Assembly (NCBI RefSeq): GCF_014199935.1 | Contig: NZ_JACHOP010000011.1 | Location: forward strand, 62,001-126,000 | DNA length: 64,000 bases | Reading direction: 5' to 3' | Source of the DNA: Methylorubrum rhodinum | Lineage (GTDB): Bacteria; Pseudomonadota; Alphaproteobacteria; Rhizobiales; Beijerinckiaceae | Shown here: one piece after another, positions 18,201 through 26,834 of the stretch | Numbering within the stretch: position 1 is the stretch's first letter | Layout of the letters: every line of letters begins with the position of its first letter | Translations under genes and position numbers: made by a program | The notes under the pieces: model-generated | Database searches by the model: none | Told to the model about the DNA's origin: nothing | Seen by the model: the letters and a program-made list of their open reading frames with translations, nothing else

Positions 18201-18926
18201 CGCCAGCAGCACGCTGGTGGCCAGCCCGAAGCGGAGCGGATCGAACCCGGCCGCGGCGCCGTCCCCGAGGCCGGGAAAGGCCGCGAGCGTGCCGAGCGAG
18301 GCCGGGGCGTCCGGGCTCAAGGCGATGAAGACCAGCGGCAGGAGGTTCAGCACGAGCCAGACCGGCTGCGTCCAGATCTGGAAGCGGCTGATGAGGCGGA
18401 TGCCGTAGACCACCAGCGGGATGACGATCCCGGCGCAGAGGATGTAGCCGAGCCAGAGCGGCAGGCCGAAGCAGAGCTGGAGCGCCAACGCCATGATGGC
18501 GGCTTCGATGGCCAGGAACAGGAAGGTGAAGCTCGCATAGATCAGCGAGGTCACCGTCGAGCCGAGATAGCCGAAGCCCGCGCCGCGGGTGAGGAGGTCC
18601 ATGTCGACGCCGTGGCGGGCGGCGTAGACGGTGATCGGCGCGGCGGTGGCGAAGATCAGCGCGCCGACGAGGAGCACGGCGGCGAGCGTGTTGGTGAACC
18701 CCACCGCCAGCACCAGCGTGCCGCCGATCGCCTCCAGCGCCAGGAACGAGATCGAACCGAGGGCCGTCTGCGCGACGGCGAACGGGCTCCAGCGCCGCGC
18801 CTTCTTGGCGGTGAAGCGCAGGGCGTAGTCCTCCAGCGTCTCGTCGGCGACGAGACGGTTGTAGGCGCGCCGGATCGGGATGATGTGCTGACGGCCGTTC
18901 ATCGTGACCGGTGCTGTCGGACCCAT
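15291..18926 (-). CDS. hybrid sensor histidine kinase with an NCS1 permease-like sensor domain
   Basis: About 1,211 residues. Domains in order: a permease-like module of about 12 helices (about residues 40-500) related to NCS1 cytosine/purine permeases; a cysteine-rich patch at about 508-552 (CRVC, CSLCC, CGDLC); two helices (about 575-650); a coiled linker; HisKA with the H-box GISHELRTPLNAV (about 690); HATPase with NLLSNAIKF and GLGLT; a receiver (about 935-1050, LVLLDIAMPG); and a helical C-terminal domain. The last is not a canonical HPt. A palindromic repeat is embedded in frame at about 1064-1122. The start is uncertain (ATG 18926 or 18902). The gene diverges from the amide/urea ABC transporter and overlaps its response regulator, so it probably senses urea, amides or a nitrogenous base. 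Confidence 0.88.
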   Translation of the reverse strand: MGPTAPVTMNGRQHIIPIRRAYNRLVADETLEDYALRFTAKKARRWSPFAVAQTALGSISFLALEAIGGTLVLAVGFTNTLAAVLLVGALIFATAAPITVYAARHGVDMDLLTRGAGFGYLGSTVTSLIYASFTFLFLAIEAAIMALALQLCFGLPLWLGYILCAGIVIPLVVYGIRLISRFQIWTQPVWLVLNLLPLVFIALSPDAPASLGTLAAFPGLGDGAAAGFDPLRFGLATSVLLALLAQVGEQVDFLRFVPPARGRGDRRWWTAVLAGGAGWIVPGLVKILLGAFLAVLALGHGIPAPQAAEPTRMYAVAFGYVTPSREGALLLMAGFVALSQIKINLTNAYAGSIAWSNFFSRLTHSHPGRVVWLVFNVAIALMLMELGIDKTIESTLPLYAVVVSAWVGALASDLAVNKPLGLSPPGIEFKRAHLYAVNPVGTGAMALGLALGWLAYAGVFGSLPAAFAPLLALAAAFASAPLIAWGTGGRFYIARTPEPVPATGEIVCRVCELPFEGEDMAHCPAYGGSICSLCCSLDARCGDLCKPHGRLDAQAQASLGRFVPAPLAAWIGAPLGRYLALMLCLVGVIGLILGIVHAGASNGHPEHRETLRAALTSVFFILVLILGIVAWLFVLAQESRRVAQAETERQTALYQAEIAAHKITDAKLQEAKETAEAANLAKSRYVVGISHELRTPLNAVLGYAQLLEVDPEIPAQRRRGLQVIRRSAQHLSGLIDGLLDISRMEAGRLQVHRNEIRFTDFLDQIVDMVRLQAETAGLRFRFTRPETLPAVVATDEKRLRQILLNLLSNAIKFTPSGEIGLDVTYRSQVTVFTIRDTGLGIRPDDLSRIFEPFERGSIPAARSQPGTGLGLTIAGLLAQVMGGEITVESEVGRGTRFRVRLMLSTVARPAPAPTSPTVPVPSTAPRRYAGRKRRVLVVDDDPAHRTLMRDILEPLGIAVAEAPDGPACLALFDAGGRAPDLVLLDIAMPGLSGWAVAERLRERVPGMRIAMMSANVHEISPTRGIDARHDAIIAKPFDLRDFLDQVTRLLGLDWVEGTPAAPEPFPSSLRGGVRGGGGAEGTAAVPPELPPPPPSSPPRSGLPDLGQQGANLGQARDSGGGEALLPVIGERDGASRPALPVLNELLRLGRIGHVRAIEARLAEIARTEPASAPFAERLQTLVSAFDLPTYMRVLQEAAAPSKEPAREASDA
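15562..15733. repeat. palindromic repeat element inside the hybrid kinase gene
   Basis: Outer arms resemble those of the intergenic elements at 20500 and 36493: right arm 15693-15733, left arm about 15630-15660. Two perfect 11-bp hairpins are nested in the left part: 15573-15583 with 15588-15598, and 15610-15620 with 15625-15635. The insertion keeps the kinase frame open and encodes a Pro/Gly-rich linker (PPELPPPPPSSPPRSG) between the receiver and the C-terminal domain. Confidence 0.8.
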
Positions 18927-19223
18927 ACGCAACCGCCCGACGCGCCCCGACCGGACACCCGCCTCGGCGTGAGGAGCATGATGCGCGCCGCGTCGCCACG
19001 CAGGCAAGGGCATGCAGGCACGGGCACGCAAGCAAGAGCCGTGCGCGCCGAGGACGCGCCGGAGACTTTCCATTCGAAGGACGGCCATCCTGGTCCTGTC
19101 CGCCCGCGCCGGCCATACGCAGAACAGCGTATATGCTGCGATGCAAAACACGGCCTAGCCTGCATCCCGTCGATCCGCGGCCATCCTAAGAGCCGCCGGA
19201 CGCGCGATCACAGGGCTGGCAGA
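18927..19223. promoter_or_regulatory. divergent control region between sensor kinase and urtA
   Basis: 297 bp. On the plus strand an imperfect palindrome CAGCGTATATGCTG (19128-19141) includes a possible -10 (TATATG). Short tandem GCAGGCA/GCAAGCA motifs lie at 19000-19035. These are candidates for binding of the adjacent response regulator. No convincing sigma-54 (GG-N10-GC) promoter was found. Confidence 0.45.
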
Positions 19224-20489
19224 ATGGCGAAGGACATTTCCGACACCGAGAACGGCCTGAGCTCGCCGCTGCGGCGCAAGCTCCTGATGGGCATGGCCGG
19301 CCTGCCGGCGCTGGCGCTGATGCCGCGGCCGTCGTTCGCCGCCGCGCCGACCTCGGCGGTCAACACCACGGGGCTCGCGGTCACCGACACCGAGGTGACG
19401 GTCGGCATCCTGCACTCGGCCACCGGCACGATGGCGATCTCCGAGACCGGCACGATCCAGGCGGAAAAGCTCGCCATCGCCCAGATCAACGAGATGGGCG
19501 GCGTGCTCGGCCGCAAGATCAAGGTGATCCAGGAGGACGGCGCCTCCGACTGGCCGACGTTTGCCGAGAAGGCCAAGAAGCTCCTCGTCAACGACCATTG
19601 CGCCGCGGTGATGGGCTGCTGGACCTCGGCCTCGCGCAAGGCCGCGCTGCCGGTGTTCGAGCAGTATAACGGGCTGCTCTACTACCCGACCTTCTACGAG
19701 GGCCTGGAGCAGTCCAAAAACGTGATCTACACCGGCCAGGAGGCGACGCAGCAGATCCTCGCCTCGCTTGACTGGGTCGCCAAGGAGAAGGGCGCCAAGA
19801 CCTTCTTCATGATCGGCTCGGACTACATCTGGCCGCGCACCTCGAACAAGATCGCCCGCAAGCACATCGAGAACGTGCTGAAAGGGACGGTCGTCGGCGA
19901 GGAATACTACCCGCTCGGCCACACGCAGTTCAACTCGGTGATCAACAAGATCAAGCTCAAGAAGCCCGACGTGATCTTCGCCGACGTGGTCGGCGGCTCG
20001 AACGTGGCGTTCTACAAGCAGCTCAAGGCGGCGGGTATCGACCTCTCCAAGCAGACCCTGCTGACGATCTCGGTCACCGAGGACGAGATCGACGGCATCG
20101 GCGGCGACAACATCGCCGGCGCCTATTCCTGCATGAAGTACTTCCAGTCGCTCAAGAACCCGAACAACGAGAAGTTCGTCGCCGCCTTCAAGAAGATGTG
20201 GGGCGAGAAGACCGTGCTCGGCGACGTGACGCAGGCCGGCTATCTCGGTCCGTTCCTGTGGAAGATGGCGGTCGAGAAGGCCGGCTCCTTCGACGTCGAC
20301 AAGGTGGTCGCGGCCTCGCCGGGCATCGAGTTCAAGGAGGCGCCGGAGGGCTACGTGAAGGTCCACGAGAACCATCACCTCTGGTCCAAGACCCGCGTCG
20401 CCAAGGCCCTGCCCACGGGCCAGTTCGAGGTGGTCTACGAAAGCCCCGAGCTGATCGAGCCGAACCCCTTCCCGAAGGGGTACCAGTAG
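19224..20489 (+). CDS. urtA: urea/short-chain amide ABC transporter substrate-binding protein
   Basis: A 421-residue periplasmic receptor of the UrtA/FmdD family. The export signal has twin arginines (SSPLRRKLLMGMAGLPAL, Arg17-Arg18) and ends near residue 40 (SFAAAP), so Tat export is possible. The mature protein is a type I periplasmic-binding fold with VTVGILHSATGTMAISE at the N-terminus and CWTSASRKAALPVFEQYNGL in the first lobe, both typical of urea binders. It opens an operon with two permeases and two ATPases. The absence of urease genes here and the presence of amidases downstream favour short-chain amides plus urea as ligands, as for the Fmd system of Methylophilus. Confidence 0.93.
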   Translation: MAKDISDTENGLSSPLRRKLLMGMAGLPALALMPRPSFAAAPTSAVNTTGLAVTDTEVTVGILHSATGTMAISETGTIQAEKLAIAQINEMGGVLGRKIKVIQEDGASDWPTFAEKAKKLLVNDHCAAVMGCWTSASRKAALPVFEQYNGLLYYPTFYEGLEQSKNVIYTGQEATQQILASLDWVAKEKGAKTFFMIGSDYIWPRTSNKIARKHIENVLKGTVVGEEYYPLGHTQFNSVINKIKLKKPDVIFADVVGGSNVAFYKQLKAAGIDLSKQTLLTISVTEDEIDGIGGDNIAGAYSCMKYFQSLKNPNNEKFVAAFKKMWGEKTVLGDVTQAGYLGPFLWKMAVEKAGSFDVDKVVAASPGIEFKEAPEGYVKVHENHHLWSKTRVAKALPTGQFEVVYESPELIEPNPFPKGYQ

Positions 20490-20499
20490 CTCGACGCGC

Positions 20500-20610
20500 C
20501 CTCCTCCCCCTTGCGGGGAGGAGTTGGAGGTGGGGGTCGAGCCGGATGAGGCTCGGCGGTTCCTTCTGAACCACCCCCACCCCTAACCCCTCCCCGCAAG
20601 GGGGAGGGGA
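20500..20610. repeat. 111-bp inverted-repeat element between urtA and urtB
   Basis: Arms 20503-20537 and 20571-20609 are near-perfect inverted copies built on CTCCCCCTTGCGGGGAGG and GGTGGGGGT. The centre contains GCCGGATGAGGCTCGGCG, shared with the copy at 36493. It sits inside the operon after the binding-protein gene, where a stem-loop could stabilise upstream mRNA and lower expression of the permease genes. Confidence 0.85.
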
Positions 20611-20666
20611 ATGTCCGTGGCCCGCCTCTTGCTGCCTCCCAAAATCCTCCGCCGGAGACACCTCCC

Positions 20667-21593
20667 ATGTTCGGCGAATACTCGCTCGCAGACCTCAGCT
20701 CGATCTTCGTGATGCAGGGCTTCGCGGGGCTGATCCTGTTCTCGGTCTACGTGCTGATGGCGCTCGGGCTGGCGATCATCTTCGGCCAGATGGGCGTCAT
20801 CAACATGGCCCACGGCGAGTTCATGATCCTGGGGGCCTACGTCACCTACTTGTGCTCGACCTTCTTCCAGGAGCACCTGCCCGCACTCTTCTCCGCCTAC
20901 TTCTTCATCGCCATGGCGCTGGCCTTCCTGGCCTCCGGCGCGCTCGGGATGCTCGTGGAATGGGCGCTGATCCGCCATCTCTACAAGCGCCCGCTCGACA
21001 CGCTGCTGGCGACCTGGGGCCTGTCGCTGATCCTGCAGCAGGCCTACCGCTCGATCATCGGCCCGCGCGAGGTCGGCGTGGAGCTGCCCTCGTGGATGAT
21101 GGGCTCGATCCCCGTCACCGATTCGATCGAGGTGCAGATCAACGGCCTGTTCGTGATCGCGGTCACCACCGTCATCACGCTCGGCGTCGCGCTCCTGATC
21201 TACCGCTCGCGCTTTGGCGCGCAGATCCGCGCGGTGATGAGCAACCGCTCCATGGCCGGAGCGGTCGGCATCGATACGGAAAAGGTCGACCGCTACACCT
21301 TCGGGCTCGGCTGCGGCATCGCCGGCATCGCCGGTTCGGCCTTCACCATGATCGGCTCCACCGGGCCGACCTCGGGCCAGCTCTACATCGTCGACACCTT
21401 CCTGATCGTGGTCTTCGGGGGCGCGGCCAGCCTGCTCGGCACCATCGCCTCGGCCTTCTCGATCTCGCAGACCCAATCGACCCTCGAATTCTTCCTCTCC
21501 GGCTCGATGGCCAAGGTGCTCACCCTGCTCGCGGTGGTGGGAATCCTGATGCTGCGGCCGCAGGGCCTGTTCACCCTCAAGGTCCGTCGCTGA
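20667..21593 (+). CDS. urtB: urea/amide ABC transporter permease UrtB
   Basis: A 308-residue permease of the LivH/UrtB type with about eight membrane helices. It has the family sequences ALGLAIIFGQMGVINMAHGE near residues 32-51 and the EAA-like loop near TFGLGCGIAGIAGSAF (about 211-226). It forms half of the transmembrane channel with UrtC. It follows urtA after a 177-bp gap filled by a repeat element and precedes urtC by 12 nt. The length fits UrtB forms without an N-terminal extension. Confidence 0.94.
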   Translation: MFGEYSLADLSSIFVMQGFAGLILFSVYVLMALGLAIIFGQMGVINMAHGEFMILGAYVTYLCSTFFQEHLPALFSAYFFIAMALAFLASGALGMLVEWALIRHLYKRPLDTLLATWGLSLILQQAYRSIIGPREVGVELPSWMMGSIPVTDSIEVQINGLFVIAVTTVITLGVALLIYRSRFGAQIRAVMSNRSMAGAVGIDTEKVDRYTFGLGCGIAGIAGSAFTMIGSTGPTSGQLYIVDTFLIVVFGGAASLLGTIASAFSISQTQSTLEFFLSGSMAKVLTLLAVVGILMLRPQGLFTLKVRR

Positions 21594-21605
21594 GGAGCGC
21601 CCCCG

Positions 21606-22775
21606 ATGACGAGCCCGATGCAAACCCTGTCCAAGGCGGTCACCGTCAACGACAACCCCTTCATGAAGCCGATCGAGTGGATCAGCCTCGCGCTGCTGGC
21701 CGGCTTCATCCTCGTGGTCCTGCCGCTCGTGCTCGACGGCTTCCGCCTCAACTTGGTCGGCAAGTACCTCACCTACGCCTTCGTCGCGCTCGGCCTCGTC
21801 ATCTGCTGGGGCTATGCCGGCATCCTGTCGCTAGGCCAGGGCGTTTTCTTTGGCCTCGGCGGCTACTGCATGGCGATGTACCTGAAGCTTGAGGCTTCGA
21901 GCGTCGAGAACACGAAAATCCAGTCGACGCCGGGCATCCCGGACTTCATGGACTGGAACCAGATCACCTCGATCCCGTGGTTCTGGCAGCCGTTCCACTC
22001 GCTGCCGCTGACGCTCCTCCTCGTGGTCGCTGTGCCGGTGGCCTTCGCCTTCGTGATCTCGGTGGCGATGTTCAAGCGCCGCGTCGGCGGCACCTACTTC
22101 GCCATCATCACCCAGGCCATCGCCGCGATCCTGACGATCCTGATCGTCGGCCAGCAGGGCTATACCGGCGGCATCAACGGCATCACCGATCTGCGCACGC
22201 TGAACGGCTGGGACATCCGCACCGACAGCGCGAAGTTCATCCTCTACTTCGTCAACGGCGGGCTCCTCATCGGCTGCATCCTGATGGCGCAGTACGTCAA
22301 GAAGTCGAAGCTCGGGCGCATCCTCGTCGCCATGCGCGAGAAGGAGGACCGGGTCCGCTTCTCGGGCTACTCGGTGGCGGGCTTCAAGGTGTTCGCCTTC
22401 TGCCTCGCCGCCGCCTTCGCCGCGGTGGGCGGCGCGATGTTCACCCTGCAGGTCGGGTTCATGTCGCCCTCCTTCGTCGGCATCGTGCCGTCGATCGAGA
22501 TGGTGATCTACGCCGCCGTCGGCGGGCGCCTGTCGCTGTTCGGCGCGGTCTGGGGGACGCTGCTCGTCAACTTCGCCAAGACCTCGTTCTCGGAAAGCTT
22601 CCCCGACCTGTGGCTGTTCGGTCTCGGCGCCCTGTTCATCGCCGTGGTGCTGGCCTTCCCCAACGGTCTCGCCGGCCTCTGGCGCGAGCATGTCGAGCCG
22701 CGCCTGTTCCGCAAGGCCAAGGGCCTGAAGCCGGTCGCCGTCCCCGTCCTGCCCCAGGGCGCCCCCGCCGAGTGA
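21606..22775 (+). CDS. urtC: urea/amide ABC transporter permease UrtC
   Basis: A 389-residue LivM/UrtC-type permease with about ten helices. Family signatures include CWGYAGILSLGQGVFFGLGG (about residues 62-81) and a cytoplasmic coupling loop around AMREKEDRVRFSGYSVAGFK. An extra loop between helices near residues 95-125 is typical of UrtC. It pairs with UrtB in the membrane and docks the ATPases UrtD and UrtE, whose genes follow with spacings of about 14 nt. Confidence 0.94.
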   Translation: MTSPMQTLSKAVTVNDNPFMKPIEWISLALLAGFILVVLPLVLDGFRLNLVGKYLTYAFVALGLVICWGYAGILSLGQGVFFGLGGYCMAMYLKLEASSVENTKIQSTPGIPDFMDWNQITSIPWFWQPFHSLPLTLLLVVAVPVAFAFVISVAMFKRRVGGTYFAIITQAIAAILTILIVGQQGYTGGINGITDLRTLNGWDIRTDSAKFILYFVNGGLLIGCILMAQYVKKSKLGRILVAMREKEDRVRFSGYSVAGFKVFAFCLAAAFAAVGGAMFTLQVGFMSPSFVGIVPSIEMVIYAAVGGRLSLFGAVWGTLLVNFAKTSFSESFPDLWLFGLGALFIAVVLAFPNGLAGLWREHVEPRLFRKAKGLKPVAVPVLPQGAPAE

Positions 22776-22789
22776 GGATCGAGACAACC

Positions 22790-23575
<786 letters not shown>

Positions 23576-23589
23576 AGGCGCGCGAAACC

Positions 23590-24351
23590 ATGCTTCAGAC
23601 CGCCCCCCCAGCCAGTCCAAACGTCTCCCCCGTGCCGCCGGTCCTAGCCGGCGCCGCCCCGATGCTGGCGATCTCCGACCTTCATTCGGCCTACGGCCAG
23701 AGCGAGGTGCTGCACGGCATCGACATCAACGTCGCGCCGGGCGAGATCGTCGCCGTGATGGGCCGCAACGGCATGGGCAAGTCGACGCTCATGAAGACCC
23801 TGATGGGCATCGTGCCGACGAAGTCGGGCACGGTTCGGCTCGACGGCACCGACGTGACGGCGTTGAGGAGCCACCAGCGCGTCGCCGCCGGCCTCGCCTA
23901 CGTGCCGCAGGGGCGAATGATCTTTTCCACCATGACGGTGCAGGAGAACATCGAGACGGGCCTCACCGTCACCAAATCGCGAAAAGTGCCGCAGGATCTC
24001 TACACGATGTTCCCGGTGCTGCTGGAGATGAAGGGCCGGCGCGGCGGCAACCTCTCGGGGGGGCAGCAGCAGCAGCTCGCCATCGCCCGGGCGCTCGCCT
24101 CGAACCCGAAGGTGCTCCTCCTCGACGAGCCGACCGAGGGCATCCAGCCCTCGATCATCCGCGAAATGGGCCGGACGCTGAAGAAGATCCGCGACGAGCG
24201 CGGACTCTCCATCGTCGTCTCGGAGCAGGTGCTGAGCTTCGCCATGGACGTCGCCGACCGGGTGCTCGTCATCGAGAACGGTTCGATCGTCCACGAGTCC
24301 CTGCGCGCCGACATCGACGAGGCGCAGGTCGCCCGCTTCCTGTCGGTCTGA
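23590..24351 (+). CDS. urtE: urea/amide ABC transporter ATPase UrtE
   Basis: A 253-residue ABC ATPase of the LivF/UrtE type. Walker A is GRNGMGKST, the signature is LSGGQQQQLAIARAL, and Walker B is VLLLDEP followed by TEGIQPSII, the UrtE-specific continuation. The conserved switch position is SEQ rather than His, as usual in this subfamily. About 24 N-terminal Pro/Ala-rich residues precede the domain. It is the last transporter gene; the hydrolase gene begins 10 nt later, so transport and metabolism genes share a transcript. Confidence 0.94.
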   Translation: MLQTAPPASPNVSPVPPVLAGAAPMLAISDLHSAYGQSEVLHGIDINVAPGEIVAVMGRNGMGKSTLMKTLMGIVPTKSGTVRLDGTDVTALRSHQRVAAGLAYVPQGRMIFSTMTVQENIETGLTVTKSRKVPQDLYTMFPVLLEMKGRRGGNLSGGQQQQLAIARALASNPKVLLLDEPTEGIQPSIIREMGRTLKKIRDERGLSIVVSEQVLSFAMDVADRVLVIENGSIVHESLRADIDEAQVARFLSV

Positions 24352-24361
24352 GGGGATCGGA

Positions 24362-25378
24362 ATGGCCGATTACGCCATCTTCGAACTCGGCGACGTCGTC
24401 CTGCAATCCCGGCAGACGATCCGCGGCGCGCAACTCGCCTACAAGACCTACGGCACGCTCAACGCGGCCAAAGACAACGTCATCGTCTACCCGACGTGGT
24501 ATTCGGGCCAGCACTACGAGAACGAGTGGCTGATCGGGCCGGGGAAGGCACTCGACCCGGAGCAATACTTCATCATCGTGCCGAACATGTTCGGCAACGG
24601 CCTGTCCTCGTCGCCGAGCAACACCCCGGCCCCGTTCAACGGGCCACGCTTTCCCAAGGTCACCGCCTACGACAACGTGATGCAGCAGCACCGGCTGGTC
24701 ACGGAGAAATTCGGCATCGAGCGGATCAAGCTCGTGACCGGCTGGTCGATGGGCGCGCTCCAGACCTTCCACTGGGGCGCCCTGTTTCCGGACATGGTCG
24801 AGCGCATCCTGCCGTTCCAGGGCTCGGCCAAGTGCTCGCGGCACAACTTCGTCTTCCTGGAGGGGGTGAAGGCCGCGCTCCAGGCGGATGCCGCCTTCGC
24901 CGACGGCTTCTACACCGCCCCGCCGCAGCGGGGCTTGCGCGCCGCCGCCCGGGTCTATGCCGGCTGGGGCCTGTCGCAGACTTTCTACCGGTCCGAGGGC
25001 GACCTGAGGCGGCTGGGCTACGCCTCGCTGGAGGACTTCCTCGTCGGCTTCTGGGAGGGCTGGCTGCTGGCCAAGGACGCCAACAACCTGCTCGCCATGC
25101 TCTGGACCTGGCAGAACGGCGACATTTCGAACAACCCGCTCTACGGCGGCGACTACGCGAAGGCGCTCGGCGCGATCAAGGCCAAGGCGATCGTGATGCC
25201 GGCCTCGACCGACCTGTATTTCCCCCCCGAGGACAGCGCCATCGAGGTCTCGCACATGCCGAACGCCGAACTGCGCATCGTCGAGACCGACTGGGGCCAC
25301 TTCGCGGGCGGCCCCGGCACCTCGCCCGACGACATCGCCGTGCTCGACGCGGCCCTGAAGGAGCTGCTCGCGGCCTGA
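24362..25378 (+). CDS. alpha/beta hydrolase, homoserine O-acetyltransferase-like
   Basis: A 338-residue alpha/beta-fold protein of the MetX-like superfamily. The nucleophile elbow is GWSMGALQ (Ser129), the acid is probably the Asp in PASTDLYFPPED (near residue 285), and the His is in DWGHFAGG. MetX enzymes have GGSMGGMQ and are longer, so true homoserine acetyltransferase activity is unlikely. It starts 10 nt after urtE and precedes the formamidase gene, which ties it to amide or ester metabolism. The reaction is unknown; amidase, esterase or acyltransferase are all possible. Confidence 0.8.
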   Translation: MADYAIFELGDVVLQSRQTIRGAQLAYKTYGTLNAAKDNVIVYPTWYSGQHYENEWLIGPGKALDPEQYFIIVPNMFGNGLSSSPSNTPAPFNGPRFPKVTAYDNVMQQHRLVTEKFGIERIKLVTGWSMGALQTFHWGALFPDMVERILPFQGSAKCSRHNFVFLEGVKAALQADAAFADGFYTAPPQRGLRAAARVYAGWGLSQTFYRSEGDLRRLGYASLEDFLVGFWEGWLLAKDANNLLAMLWTWQNGDISNNPLYGGDYAKALGAIKAKAIVMPASTDLYFPPEDSAIEVSHMPNAELRIVETDWGHFAGGPGTSPDDIAVLDAALKELLAA

Positions 25379-25385
25379 AGCCATC

Positions 25386-25410
25386 GGCGGGTCGCCTTCC
25401 GCGACCCGCC
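25386..25410 (+). terminator. hairpin after the alpha/beta hydrolase gene
   Basis: A perfect 10-bp stem GGCGGGTCGC/GCGACCCGCC with a 5-nt loop, starting 8 nt after the stop codon and without a T-run. It may attenuate or process the operon transcript before fmdA. Confidence 0.5.
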
Positions 25411-25540
25411 CGCACCGATCCGGCGCCCGTTGCGCCGGATGAACGAAGAACGACCCGACGACCCGCCGCGGCGGCCGGCCCCACCCCGGACCCGCAACGG
25501 GGACGGCTGACCAAAAATCCAAGAGGAGCGCGCGAAGGAC

Positions 25541-26770
25541 ATGCCCGAGACGCTGATCAAGGTCGATCTCACGCAATCGGCCTACGACAACGACATGGTG
25601 CACAATCGCTGGCACCCCGACATCCCGATGGTCGCGACCGTCAAGCCCGGCGACGACTTCATCGTCGAGACCTACGACTGGACCGGCGGCTTCATCAAGA
25701 ACAACGATTCCGCCGACGACGTGCGCGACATCGACCTGTCGATCGTCCACTTCCTGTCGGGCCCGATCGGCGTCGAGGGCGCCGAGCCCGGCGACCTCCT
25801 CGTGGTCGATCTCCTCGACATCGGCGCGAAGCCCGAATCGCAGTGGGGCTTCAACGGCTTCTTCTCGAAGAACAACGGCGGCGGCTTCCTCGACGAGCAC
25901 TTCCCCCAGGCGCAGAAATCGATCTGGGACTTCGAGGGCATGTTCACCAAGTCGCGCCACGTGCCCGGCGTACGCTTCCCCGGCCTGATCCATCCGGGCC
26001 TGATCGGCTGCCTGCCCGATCCGAAGATGCTGGAGACGTGGAACACCCGCGAGAAGGCGCTGTTCGACACCAACCCGGAGCGGGTGCCGGCGCTCGCCAC
26101 GCTGCCCTTCGGCCCGACGGCGCATATGGGCCGGCTGAAGGGCGAGGCGAAGGACGCCGCGGCGGCCACCGGCGCCCGCACGGTGCCGGGGCGCGAGCAC
26201 GGCGGCAATTGCGACATCAAGGACCTGTCGCGCGGCTCGAAAATCTACTTCCCGGTCTACGTGCCGGGCGCGGGCCTCTCCATGGGCGACCTGCATTTCA
26301 GCCAGGGCGACGGCGAGATCACCTTCTGCGGCGCCATCGAGATGGCCGGCTGGGTCCATCTCAAGGTGAGCCTGATCAAGGACGGCATGGCCAAGTACGG
26401 GATCCGGAACCCGATCTTCAAGCCGTCGCCGGTCACGCCGAAATACGACGACCACCTGATCTTCGAGGGCGTGTCCGTCGACGAATACGGCAAGCAGCAC
26501 TACCTCGACGTGACGGTCGCGTATCGCCAAGCGTGCTTGAACGCCATCGAGTATCTCAAAAAGTTCGGATATTCGGGGGCGCAGGCCTACTCGATCCTCG
26601 GCACCGCCCCGGTCCAGGGCCACATCTCCGGCGTCGTGGATATCCCGAACGCCTGCGCGACCCTCTGGATTCCGACCGGCATCTTCGACTTCGACATCAA
26701 CCCGTCCGCGGCCGGGCCGACGAAGTTTTTGGACGGCTCGATCCAGATGCCGCTCTCGCCGGACCTTTGA
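25541..26770 (+). CDS. fmdA: formamidase (acetamidase/formamidase family)
   Basis: A 409-residue cytoplasmic enzyme that hydrolyses formamide to formate and ammonia. The family matches along its full length, with ETYDWTGGFIKNNDSADDV near residues 46-64, PGREHGGNCDIKDLSRGS (about 216-233, the conserved active-site segment) and GAIEMAGWVHLKV. Length agrees with characterised FmdA. A good AGGAG ribosome binding site lies about 15 nt upstream of ATG 25541. The product formate can be used by a methylotroph and ammonia as nitrogen source. The gene is followed by fmdB. Confidence 0.96.
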   Translation: MPETLIKVDLTQSAYDNDMVHNRWHPDIPMVATVKPGDDFIVETYDWTGGFIKNNDSADDVRDIDLSIVHFLSGPIGVEGAEPGDLLVVDLLDIGAKPESQWGFNGFFSKNNGGGFLDEHFPQAQKSIWDFEGMFTKSRHVPGVRFPGLIHPGLIGCLPDPKMLETWNTREKALFDTNPERVPALATLPFGPTAHMGRLKGEAKDAAAATGARTVPGREHGGNCDIKDLSRGSKIYFPVYVPGAGLSMGDLHFSQGDGEITFCGAIEMAGWVHLKVSLIKDGMAKYGIRNPIFKPSPVTPKYDDHLIFEGVSVDEYGKQHYLDVTVAYRQACLNAIEYLKKFGYSGAQAYSILGTAPVQGHISGVVDIPNACATLWIPTGIFDFDINPSAAGPTKFLDGSIQMPLSPDL

Positions 26771-26777
26771 TTGTCTT

Positions 26778-26806
26778 GGTTTGCCGCGCTCTCCGGGCGG
26801 CAAACC
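26778..26806 (+). terminator. stem-loop between fmdA and fmdB
   Basis: GGTTTGCCG and CGGCAAACC form a perfect 9-bp stem around an 11-nt loop, 7 nt after the fmdA stop. No T-run follows; partial termination or mRNA processing is possible. Confidence 0.5.
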
Positions 26807-26834
26807 GCACACACTTTGCCTGAGAGCGCTTCAG

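Noticed and set aside
15840-20489. Apparent 1,549-residue plus-strand protein joined to UrtA
   Set aside because: Only the last 421 residues are UrtA; the rest is antisense to the hybrid kinase and has no domain. The real start is ATG 19224.
24362-25378. Homoserine O-acetyltransferase (metX)
   Set aside because: The nucleophile motif and length differ from MetX and the gene context is amide uptake.
24269-26812. Long minus-strand frame over the hydrolase and formamidase genes
   Set aside because: It is antisense to strongly conserved proteins and repeats Arg/Ala/Gly/His without motifs.
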